NCBI GenBank assembly: GCA_905116865.2
Contig: CAJHNH020000224.1
Coordinates: 2,460,910 to 2,524,909 of the forward strand
Source: Candidula unifasciata
Lineage: Eukaryota; Mollusca; Gastropoda; Stylommatophora; Geomitridae
Length of the DNA stretch: 64,000 nt
Direction of reading: 5' to 3'
The stretch's first letter is position 1; each line of letters opens with the position of its first letter. A program made the translations under genes and the position numbers. Of the stretch, positions 54,850 through 64,000 are shown piece by piece. The notes beneath the pieces are model-generated. The model saw only the letters and a program-made list of their open reading frames with translations, was not told the DNA's origin and searched no databases.

Positions 54850-56240
54850 ACCAGTACAATCTCTCATTTGGTTTGATATCACACATGGTATTTAATATTG
54901 GAAACAAGTTTACCCACTATTGAATGAAACAGACGTTTAGAAACATTAAAAATGACATTTCAAAGCTATGAATTTAAATAATGAAGTAATTAACACAACT
55001 TATTGCCTGAAATTTGTCGTGGAATTTTGTTTGATGCCTACTAAAGAATTCAGTCAGATAATCCCATGTAAACAAAATGATCACACAGTTAACCTAAGAT
55101 TTTTTTTTTGGTAGTGAGATGCCCAGTCTAACACTACGTGTGATTTGTGTGTTCAGTTGAAGGGATTAATGTTTGGGCTTTATTATATAACATGTTGAGG
55201 TACAGTGCTGGGGTGGTCTTTTTTGTGTGATATCCTCTATCCTTTTTTTTTCTATAGATGTTGCCCCAAGAGAACCCACCCAGGACAGCCACATGAAGAC
55301 TGGTTGGCCCTCAAGGAAAAGCAGAGGCAGCACATGGGCAATCCCCACCATCCAGGGAATCTTCTACAAATGCACAGCTGACACATGATGTTCTGGTCCT
55401 GGGTTGACCCAAAGAAAAAAATCATGTGCTGCACATTATTGCTTAATCTCACATCCTTATGTAAACTTCCCACTCATTGCAGGCTGCACCCTTTAGAGAT
55501 TATCAGGAAGCAGATTACAGATAAGGCCCTTTGATGACCACTCAAATAGTCTAAATCCAACTAGTCGCACCAGAACACTTAGTATGACAGAAAGCATGCA
55601 AAAGGCATGGCTTCCCTTTATGGTCCCGATACTAATGAATGAGGCCAATGGTAGTGGACCAATGGTAGCTGACATCTGAATCTTTCTGTCACATGGGGAT
55701 ACCCAGCATAGCAAGCAGTCCTGTACATACCAGACAGGAAACGAAAAAAGAGGCCAACCATGCAAGGGATGGATTGGGAATACCCATTTACGAAGCACAC
55801 AGGCTCTTGTAAATTATATATCACCAAGGTGCAAGAGGATTAAGATAATATGATAAAAGTAAAGTAGATGTGAACCAGCATCATTGCACATGGTTATAAA
55901 CCATGATGCTCTGCTACCAGTAAAGACAGCTGATAAGAAACTGTCCGCTTGTGTCCCTGTCTGCATGCAACTCTGTAGCTACAGTGACGTTTCTCCAGGG
56001 AACCCCTCCGGTTTCGAACACTGGCTGTGGGCTGCAGCGAGTCGCAGCTGGATTTGAAAGCGTGTCTCCAATCGACTGCACTAATGCGGTCCCAGATGAT
56101 TTCATACAAAAAGACAATTTACACTCTGATATCTAAACCTTGTCTGTCACACAGAAAAGCTTGTGGTGGCTGGATTGTTGATTCCGAAACTCAGATGAGT
56201 GTGGGTAAAGTCAGCAGGTATTTGAACCATCTCTGGTAAA
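54850..56240. other. Unannotated region
   Basis: At 55252 a T-rich tract ending CTATAG precedes an open stretch of about 40 codons on the plus strand (HPGQPHEDWLALKEKQRQHM in one frame). The family is unknown and support is insufficient for an exon call. Nothing else recognised. Confidence 0.35.
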
Positions 56241-56244
56241 TCTG

Positions 56245-56370
56245 ATCTGTGAAATGAATCTGCATGCAACACTCACATTCTGAAACCAGACTAAAGTCTG
56301 GAGGTGGACGAACAACTAGAACCTTCTGCTGGAGTTTACAGCCGGTCAACAAAGAAGAAAAAGAAGAACC
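56245..56370 (+). mobile_element. SINE-2 3' fragment
   Basis: ATGCAACACTCACATTCTGA to CCGGTCAACAAAGAAGAAAA. Confidence 0.65.
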
Positions 56371-56374
56371 TTGT

Positions 56375-57030
56375 CTGTCAAACAGTATATTTGATGCTGT
56401 TATGATATAAGACACTTGTCAGGCTGATTTTAAGCCAACGCAGCAGTTCCGTAGGACTTTTGGTCAACAAATGTTTGAACTAAGGTTTGGTATATAGTAG
56501 GATATTCGACTAGTGGGCTTTACTCAGTTCCAAAGCAGTTTTTGATGGACATTACCACCCATATACACGGGATGGGTTAACGAGTGCCTGAGGATTTCTG
56601 GACACACCTTTGAGGGCCACCAGTTATGAGATCTGTCAGCTTGGTTTAGGCCAAAATAACCATTATCTCTAGCTCGAGGTCAGGTATGGAGTATCTAATA
56701 CATATCACAACGTAATTAACTTTCTGTCATAGCTGTGTCCGAAATCACTGGGCTACTTTAAAATGTTCCAAATAGTCTTGTTCAATCTCATGTTTTTGTT
56801 ATTTGGCAAAATAATGTTTTCAAATATTAGAAAATAAGTGGCTATTCACCTAGTTCGGTATATAATTATGATATATTCCTTCCAGTCCTACTCATACTTA
56901 TACCCCTTCAGTTAATAAACGATCAACATACCTTACTGGTAAAAATAAAAACATTTGGACACTTTTTACATACTGTATTTTCTACTATTTATTGTTTGTT
57001 TTCTTTAATTATATAAATGACACATTTATG
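56375..57030. other. Unannotated stretch
   Basis: No feature recognised; AT-rich towards 57000. Confidence 0.45.
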
Positions 57031-57031
57031 A

Positions 57032-57228
57032 CAGAGCTATTCAACTGGTGGCCCACTGGCCAAATCTGGCCCGCGGAGGCCTATCAAGTGGCCTGCAGAT
57101 CACTGCTATTTGTATTATTGTATTGATCTTTCAATGCTGGGGCTTGGGCTTGCTTATGGCCCCGCGATGATCTTGGATCTCCATTTCCAGCATTTTGGTA
57201 CCCGAGTAGACCAAGTTAAGTAGCCCCG
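57032..57228. mobile_element. hAT-like MITE, 197 bp
   Basis: Starts CAGAGCTATTCAACTGG and ends AAGTTAAGTAGCCCCG; the ends are imperfect inverted repeats. Flanking 8-mers ATTTATGA (57024-57031) and CTTTATGA (57229-57236) match at 7 of 8. Same end type as 42078-42351. Confidence 0.82.
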
Positions 57229-57427
57229 CTTTATGACTTTATTTTTATCCTCTATTTATTGCAGCCATTGGCAAGGAACCTGGAGCTCATGCTTTTTGAG
57301 GCCTCCAAACTATAATTGTATAAGGGGACTAAGAGGCCCCATTTAACCATGACACAGACTTCAACCTCTATGTATTTGTAAATACTATTTGTTTATACAC
57401 TGCAAATTTTCAAGTATATTATCTACT

Positions 57428-58779
57428 GTCGGCTCTGTGGCTAAGTCGATGGGAACGTTTCGTAATGCCGAGATGCCGGCTTCGAACACAGCTGCGGGCC
57501 ATGCGCCTTGCGTTGGTTTCGACAGTGGTATCAAGAAAGCCGACCGTCCAGAAACCAATGGCAAACTTACTTTACTTTTACTTTTTCCTTCCACGTATGC
57601 CGCTAAGCGTTGTGGGGAGATGCAAGCTCCTGTCATAAGCAAGGCGGGCAGCATCTGATGTTCTGAGGCCATGCTTTTGGCAGGTTTCGGAGACCCCGTC
57701 AATCCACAGTTTCCTTGGTCTTCCTCTTGCCTTATATCCTGAGCTTCTTTGGTTGAAAATTTGTGATGTTATTTGATCATTTTTCATCCTGGTTAGATGT
57801 CCAAACCATTTCATTCTTTGATGTTCTATGTAGTCTAAACATGGTGTAGTTTTGACAGTGTTTCTAATGTCTATATTCTTTATCCTGTCTAGTCTGGTCT
57901 TATTCGCTGCTTTTCTTAGACATTTCATTTCACAGACTTCTATTTTTCTTTCATGGGTCTTGTTGATTGTCCATGTCTGGCACTGGTAGCAGAGTGTTGG
58001 AATGAAGATGGTGTTTATCAATTGTCTTTTGGTCTTCATGGTTATATCTGGATGTTTAAGCAGAGGTGATAGTTGGTATGTGACAGCATTTGCTTTCTGT
58101 ATTCTTGTTTCTATCTCTCTGTCCATTCTTCCATCCTCTGTAAATATACTGCCCAAGTATTTGAACTCTTTGGTTTGCTTGATTTTGGCACTTCCAACAT
58201 TTATATTCAGTGGCCTGTGTGTTCTGCTGATCTTCATAACTTCTGTTTTTTCTGTACTGATTCTCATATTATGTTGTAAACAGCTGTTGTTGAGAGTAGT
58301 CAGATGTTCCTGTAGATCATATTCATTTTGATACAGTATGCTTTGATCATCAGCAAAAAGTAATTCGTTTATAGCATACACGTCTGGGTTTGCTTCTACA
58401 GTGATCTTATCCATGTATGTTATGAAAAGTAATGGTGACAGTACACATCCTTGCCTGACACCAGTTGTGACTTTGAACCATTCAGAAAGACCACTAGATG
58501 TTCTTACTGCACTTTCACTTTTTTCATAGAGGGCTCTGATGTTGTCTAATAATTGACCCTGCACTCCGTAATCGTCAAGAATTCTCCACAGCACATCTCT
58601 GTCTACACGGTCGAATGCCTTCTCTTGATCTACAAAGACCACGTTCAGCTCTTTATCGTATTCGAGTGTCTTTTCAAATGGCAAACTACTGGACGAAAAT
58701 ATGCCTAGAAAAACCACACAACAGCCAGGAGCTGTTGGGGTTGCTTCTGCAACATCCTGTAAAGCATACGCAACTAACC
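57428..58779 (+). mobile_element. SINE-1 copy split by a LINE, with 13-bp target duplication
   Basis: 57428-57567 is the 5' part (GTCGGCTCTGTGGCTAAGTC; the B box is damaged to GCTTCGAACAC) and 58688-58779 is the 3' part (GCATACGCAACTAACC). Outer direct repeats TATATTATCTACT at 57415-57427 and 58780-58792 are perfect. The two parts total 232 bp, the normal SINE-1 length. Confidence 0.96.
57568..58676 (-). mobile_element. 5'-truncated LINE with open reverse transcriptase frame, nested in SINE-1
   Basis: Non-LTR retrotransposon fragment whose ORF2 remnant is open from the 5' truncation point to a stop at 57578. Domains in order: VFVDQEKAFDRVDRDVLW (RT palm), TTGVRQGCVLSPLLF, LLFADDQSILY (catalytic FADD), FKYLGSIFTEDGRMDREI, QCQTWTINKTHERK (thumb), MKWFGHLTRMKN, GYKARGRPRKLWIDGV. 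Endonuclease and upstream RT motifs are missing. The 3' end (57568 side) is a degenerate AAAGT-repeat tail. Perfect 11-bp duplications AATGGCAAACT at 57557-57567 and 58677-58687. The motif style and microsatellite-like tail suggest an RTE-related clade (inference). The apparent ATG at 58717 lies in the SINE. Confidence 0.95.
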
Positions 58780-58792
58780 TATATTATCTACT

Positions 58793-60234
58793 TGCCATGT
58801 AACATAATAAATTAAATATAATATTAAAAATAAAATAATCATATTTTGAATAAAAAAAATTTTTTTTTGGTAAATATACTTGAAATAAAATATAAAAGCT
58901 AACACTTGTACAGAGAATTTCTATATATAATATACCATGGTTAAATATTAAAAGGCAAAGGGGCCTCTTAAAACTCTTACAAAATGACTCAGTCATTCAA
59001 TTGACTGGTTGGGGCTGTCTGTCCTATCCTATACAATCTGTTGTAAGGGGGAGGTTTGACTTTCACATCTCGCCTGGTTGATCTTAATTTTTATATTTAT
59101 AAAATTTTGAACATGAGAGGTAATTCAACTCAGTCCAATATCTGAATTAACCGAAAGACGGCGAATAATCGCCTTATTAATATTAGGTTTAACAGTAACA
59201 CTGCTGACCTGGGGGGGGGGGGGGGGGGACAGCAAAAGAAAGTGAAATGGAAAGAAACAGAAAGCTTAGCCCGCATAGGTGGTGAAATATATCTTTATTA
59301 ATTTCAGAAGCTCCAAGAACATTTATTACTTTCACTTGTTATGTTTAAATCGAGTCACTATTGCTATTTAACCCTATTACTTTTACATTAATAAGTCTTA
59401 ATTTGACTTTATTGCTTCGCGCGGCGAAGCCTGAACTATCATGTAAAACATGTAACAAAAACCCAAACGAAACAAGGGTAATTACCTTGATAAGGGAATA
59501 AAAACGTAGATTATTCTCTGCGTGACTGGACCAGTTTGACAATACGCCGCAGTGACCTCTGAAAGAAATGGTTCGACTCTTGTCCTGTGCCAGGCCAGTG
59601 GTAGCGTGGCAGTTATAGATTGAGATGTTGGTTACCCGGAAACAGGGCTGCCCAAGTTGGTACTTTCGTACACCATTCGGTTCTTTTTTACCCTTGTTGA
59701 GAAAAACTGAACGTTTGGTACTAATGGTACCATGCTAGATGTGTCGCACCGTTTTAGGAAATTGTACATCAATATTTTTAATTTGGACACATTAAGATTT
59801 ACACACACACGCGCACAAAAAAGTAATTTGAGTGGACGAAAAACTAGCGTGACGCAATTGATACCATTTGACGTGACTGGTCAAGTGCGCTTTTAAGGGA
59901 GGCGTAAGGAAGGCACAACAGTTGTAAAACAGATGCAAAAGAGACTGATTATTAAAAAAAAAAAAAAAAACCTGCAGCTATTGAAAGAGTTTCCTCTTTG
60001 CTTAAAGATTAAAAAAAGATGCACATTTCAAAGGGGGGGGGGGGGGGGGGGAACTTCAACAATAAACACATTATTGAGATCAACTTTATAGCTTTGGGAC
60101 ATTAATTGAACCAGCGAGTGAACAGAGTGGAGTCACAAATAGATGATTACGGTCTGGGGATAATAGCGCTGCGAGGAGTTACCAAGGCATCTGGCGACAC
60201 TCAACACCCACATAATTTGATTTGATTCAAAAAC
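58793..60234. other. Region without recognised gene
   Basis: AT-rich, with a poly(G) tract at 59212-59229 and another near 60037-60052. Nothing coding was recognised. Confidence 0.45.
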
Positions 60235-60800
60235 CGACATCACAGCACTCGGGGCATTCCCATAAGCCATCCGTCCCTATCTTCAGCAGCCAGCGAAGAG
60301 TTCAGATACTAATGGTGCCAGTAGCATTCTGATTAAACATCCGTCTAACCTTTTCTGTGAGCCTCGAGCATCTGCCAGACCCTCTCGCCCCCCCCCCTCC
60401 CTTGAATCAATCTCACCAGACTGTGGTGATCCATCTCCTCCTCCCAATTGTACACCAACATGGCACCAACCACGTCTGTCTTATCATGCATCAGTATTCC
60501 ACCAGGTTGTGCAGAGCCAGCCAATCTGTCTGCCTGGTTATTTCCCAACACACCGGTGGCCCCGGTAAAAGAAAATCCAGATAATACTCCCCACTCGTGT
60601 CCTCCGCAGCGAGGCATGCCACTCTGCACAAAGCATGCCTGTCCTGATCTGTCTCAGCATGCTTTATGAGTCAGTTACAATCACAAAGTGTGTGTGTCGT
60701 GTTCTCTAACCAGCGGAAAGCTGCAGTGACCGCCTCCACTTCCATTCTTTAGCTGGATGTTGTGGTATTATATGCCAGGTTCTCGTGCACCAAACGTCGA
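60235..60800 (-). mobile_element. LINE-5 RNase H domain fragment
   Basis: Reverse complement with frameshifts: AAFRWLENTTHTH, FVIVTDSQSML-like and MPRCGGHEWGVL segments, then GVLGNNQADRLAGSAQPGG (RNase H end) and the HDKTDVVGA block. Matches 27770-28190. Confidence 0.75.
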
Positions 60801-60844
60801 CCATTAACTTTTGAAAAGAAACCCCAAGCACTTAAGTAAAAGAC

Positions 60845-61060
60845 GAGATGGTTTTACAAGCAGGCAGTTACTGGTACCTTCGGAATTGGAACTCTTCGCT
60901 TGCTGCTGAAGATGGGGACGGAGCACTTGTGGGAGTGTCCAGAGTGCTGTAATGTCGATTCACAATTCAACATCATCACCAGATCACTGATCAGTAAAGA
61001 TGATGTTGTCTCATCCCATCCATCTAGCCAGACCATCCAGGTATGTATCTTTGTGTCTTC
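60845..61060 (+). mobile_element. LINE-5 3' end, opposite orientation
   Basis: Encodes LLKMGTEHLWECPECCNV (cysteine knuckle), then CATCCATCTAGCCAGACCAT. The last block recurs at 63912-63950. Confidence 0.7.
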
Positions 61061-61614
61061 CTCTTGCTCTCTTTCTATCAGTCTGACTTGTTACAAAGTT
61101 CAGGAGTCAATTTCTTCTCATAATGTTTGCATGCACGTATGTGTTTTTAGAGAGTTGTAACTTTTTGAAATTTGAAATAATTAGAAATGTACTATTTTGT
61201 GGCTGTTTTATTACCTTTTCAGACAGACAGACAGGCACACACATACCCACACACACACACACAAAATACAGACACAGCGCAAAACAAATTTGGTACTTTT
61301 GCCAAACAAATTTCAGCAGCCCTGTCCGGAAACACTCCTCTGGTAGTGCGATTAAAAATGGTGACCTGGCGCCGGATGTGTTGTGGAACAAGCGGTTCAC
61401 TTTAAATTAATCTGTTGGCTGTTTCTCTAGTATATGAGCGACACCACCAATTAATTTAGGAAGGGCGGGAAGTAGGGAAGAAGTTGAGTCCCCTTACAAT
61501 TTTCAAGGCGTTGGGTCGAGGGGACGTTGAGCTTTTTTTCCAATGAGCAATAATAATATATTAATTAGTCGTGGTAGTAGTATTAGTAATACTGTTATAA
61601 TTTTTTTGGACATG

Positions 61615-61632
61615 CCACCCCCCCCCCCCCCC
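61615..61632. repeat. Poly(C) tract
   Basis: Run of about 17 C. Confidence 0.9.
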
Positions 61633-61928
61633 AATGTTTTAATTATTATGAAATCTATTGACAAAAATATAAAATGAGAGTGTCTACACATGGGTTTGGT
61701 GCGGGGAGGGGAGGAACTTATCCATCTTGTACATTTTCAAGGGAGTGAGGGCGCAACCCACCCACCACGCCCCTCTAAATATTGATAACAGGTGAGGGGG
61801 GGGGCGCGAGGACCGTTCTAACAGCATTATGGGCCCCCGGGAAACTAGTTTGATTAGGCTCCTACGACAGCCTCTCACAGGAATGACATGTAAATGGTCG
61901 ATAATACGAGTTGAATATATATTTTTTT

Positions 61929-62262
61929 GGGTTCTATTCTCGTTTTCCGGCCCATCTACACATTGGCTGACTTTTCATTCATGCTTGCTCAGACTGTCCT
62001 ATGTCAGAGGGTTGTCACGTTGTCTTTAATCCAGTCACACCAGCGCCGATGTCGCATGTTCTATACTACATGACGACACAGCTTTTAACGACCCCAGAAC
62101 ATCTAGAACTGGCCCTAACCCAAACCCCCTACCCACAACCTGAGCCAAGGTCACACGGGAGATCCTTTTGAAGAAAACAGGACAACGTGACTCCCCTCTG
62201 ACCTAGACCAGACTAAAAAAAAGTGTGTAGATGGGCCGAGAAACGTGAATAGAACCATTTAT
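61929..62262. mobile_element. TIR element, about 334 bp
   Basis: Inverted ends of about 33 bp: GGGTTCTATTCTCGTTTTCC, GGCCCATCTACACA at the left and the complementary TGTGTAGATGGGCCGAGAAA, CGTGAATAGAACC at the right. No coding capacity. The interior shares a block with 15160-15250. Confidence 0.8.
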
Positions 62263-62279
62263 TTTATTGGTTCCTCACT

Positions 62280-62485
62280 AGCCTGGCGCGCTAGATCAGC
62301 TGGTTAAACCAACCTGAACGGTGACAGGTTGACAAGCTCCTTGTGGTCCGAGTCCGTGCTGGGGGGTAGACAATAATGACACAAATTTTCCTAGATTTAC
62401 GGTACTATAATTAAATCAAGACCGAGGAGTTGCTATATCCATAGCACAGAGCCAAAGTTTTACAATTCATGGTTTATGAATTTAA
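62280..62485 (+). mobile_element. SINE-7 copy, tRNA-derived
   Basis: CTAGATCAGCTGGTTAAACC head, GTCCGAGTCCGTGC B-box region, then ATCAAGACCGAGGAGTTGCT and an A-rich end at 62480. Confidence 0.65.
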
Positions 62486-62489
62486 AAAA

Positions 62490-63009
62490 AAAAAATTGGT
62501 ACCTCCCCAAAACGATGTTTAAATATAGATGACAGATTAAATGGCAAAATATGACATCATTTTAAACTTCTTATTATAAAAAATATTGACGGCATTTCTT
62601 TATAGCTTTATTACTGTCTCGAACTCAGTAGTCTTCGGATGTTTTTTAAAAATACATATAGCTGGGCCATAAATATGGCCTAGCCCTATTTATAACCCAA
62701 CAGCTGAAAGTGGTTTCTGGGACCTCTCCACAGGTGATCCTCATCCGCATGGTGGCACTTTGTGTCACCGGATGTTTATCGCTTGTGTGATGTCCTAGTG
62801 GGGTACAACTACATGCCCACCATACTAGACAGATGTTCACAGTTTTTCTTTAATGGATCAGAAGCGATGGTTTTCAGTTAACTATGAATAAAAAAAAAAA
62901 ATTCAAAACCTGTGAATCAGTCTCTGCACGTATTGTCAGTTTAAAGAGTAGAGTGATCAGAATAGGGAGGAACGTTTGCACCTTGAACTTTTGGTGTTAC
63001 AGAGAAGTA
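62490..63009. other. Region with a weak SINE-6-like block
   Basis: 62665-62835 has TATGGCCTAGCCCTATTTAT and a TGGTGGCACTTTGTGTC stretch resembling SINE-6, diverged. The rest is AT-rich. Confidence 0.35.
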
Positions 63010-63340
63010 CCTCTTCTGTAAAGATAAGGAGAAATACTGACATCTTAACAGATCTGAACATCAAGGAAGATTGGCTAATAAACAGCATCCTGTCTCGGAA
63101 GCTGAAATATTTTGGTCATATCAAGCACCACGACTGATTTGAAAAAAAAATATAGCAGAAGGCATGGTACCAGGAAGGAGGAACAGGGGCAGACCGACAC
63201 GAAGATGGGCACATATAAGTGACTCCTTGAGTATGAAAGTACATGAGGCGGGAGAACTGGCGAGAGACCGAGTTTCTTTCAGACAGACTGTGATGAAAGA
63301 GACGTTCTGCAAAGGGCCTACTACATGATGACGATGATCT
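63010..63340 (+). mobile_element. LINE-A C-terminal fragment
   Basis: Frame-broken RRNTDILTDLNIKEDWLINS, ILSRKLKYFGHIKHHD, RRHGTRKEEQGQTDTKMG and RQTVMKETFCKGPTT-like text, ending CATGATGACGATGATC. Homologous to 53504-54035 and 4255-4720. Confidence 0.8.
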
Positions 63341-63476
63341 CTTCTGGCAGCTCATACTGATCCATCCTATCTGAAGACCAAGACGCAAGAGTTCGTTGCT
63401 GTTTCCGGTTTTTTCCTTATCACTGTAATCTGTATTAGGACACATACTCCTGGCTTAAAAATCCAATTGACTAAAT

Positions 63477-63764
63477 TCCCCGTGTGGGTTCCGGGGCCCC
63501 ATTGAAGGGGAAAACAAGAATAGACGCACTGCCTCCCCAAAAGCATGTCGTAAGAGTCGACTAATTGGGGAGCTTCCTTTGAAGTCGGAGTGCGTCTGCC
63601 GGAGAGGCAAGGAATCAACAGTCTGTATTCAAGAGAATGAGATCTGTAAAACTGATGCACACGCAACACTCAGGTTTTGGAGCAGGACTGCAGTTCAGTA
63701 GTGGACGAGCAACCAGAATTTTCCGACAGAGTGTAAAGCTGGTGAACGCGAAGAAGAAGAAGAT
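63477..63764 (+). mobile_element. SINE-2 reference copy with 11-bp target duplication
   Basis: TCCCCGTGTGGGTTCCGGGG to GCGAAGAAGAAGAAG. Perfect direct repeats ATTGACTAAAT at 63466-63476 and 63765-63775. It has no clear tRNA-type A and B boxes. Confidence 0.96.
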
Positions 63765-63904
63765 ATTGACTAAATCTATCTTTCCTGGGGGTAGGTTTTA
63801 AAAAAGTCTATACATTTTCTGGTAACAGTGATGTTCACATCATTTGATTGCAGGACCTTGCTTGTTTTATGTCCTTTTTTTTCCCTTAGCGTGTCATTCT
63901 CATG

Positions 63905-63955
63905 GGAATGTTTTTGTCTCACCCCATCCATCTAGCCAGACCATCCAGGTATCTA
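63905..63955 (+). mobile_element. LINE-5 3' tip
   Basis: CTCACCCCATCCATCTAGCC then AGACCATCCAGGTA, as at 61011-61040. Confidence 0.55.
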
Positions 63956-64000
63956 GCTTTTGCTCTCTTTTTATCAGTCTCACCAGTTGTTACCAAGTTC

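Noticed and set aside
57578..58717. Intact 379-residue reverse transcriptase protein starting at 58717
   Set aside because: The ATG and first 13 codons belong to the host SINE; the LINE is 5'-truncated at 58676 and lacks its endonuclease, so it is a remnant, not a complete gene.

Overview
The window is animal genomic DNA, most probably from a mollusc, perhaps a gastropod. It has a long, intron-rich, single-copy gene with canonical GT-AG introns, several LINE and tRNA-derived SINE families, TTAA- and hAT-type MITEs, long (AT)n, (GA)n and (G)n tracts, and no prokaryotic gene organisation. The organism call is an inference from repeat style and gene structure; no marker gene fixes it.

One protein-coding gene can be supported with confidence: a complete UDP-glucose 4-epimerase (GALE) on the minus strand. 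It has nine coding exons from 41788 (ATG) down to 20545 (stop TAG), and splicing gives a 343-residue protein. All eight introns have GT and AG ends, the phases match, and the active-site Ser127, Tyr152 and Lys156 are present. A spliced 5' UTR is implied by an acceptor 14 bases before the ATG; the first exon and promoter were not located. GALE interconverts UDP-Glc and UDP-Gal (Leloir pathway) and, in animals, UDP-GlcNAc and UDP-GalNAc.

The rest is transposon-derived or unrecognised. 1-20.5 kb (downstream of GALE): LINE 3' ends, SINEs, minisatellites, a 63-base poly(G) tract, and at 5.4-7.9 kb three unrelated TIR elements flanked by TTAA, two of them inside one tandem array. 20.5-41.8 kb: GALE, with introns full of SINEs, LINE pieces, minisatellites and a long foldback element starting about 20 bases after an exon donor. 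41.8-64 kb: more SINEs, two hAT-like MITEs with 8-bp duplications, a 51-bp minisatellite grown out of LINE coding sequence, a textbook nested insertion (a reverse-transcriptase LINE inside a SINE, each with its own target duplication), and one short unrecognised coding-like stretch at 51.4-51.66 kb.

Repeat names (LINE-2, SINE-1 and so on) are local labels for families recognised by comparing copies within this window; they are not database names. No new multi-gene system was found. The most informative non-gene signals are the dated nested insertion, the TTAA-element cluster, the shared (GAA)n tail of several LINE and SINE families, the LINE-born minisatellite, and the foldback beside a GALE splice donor.
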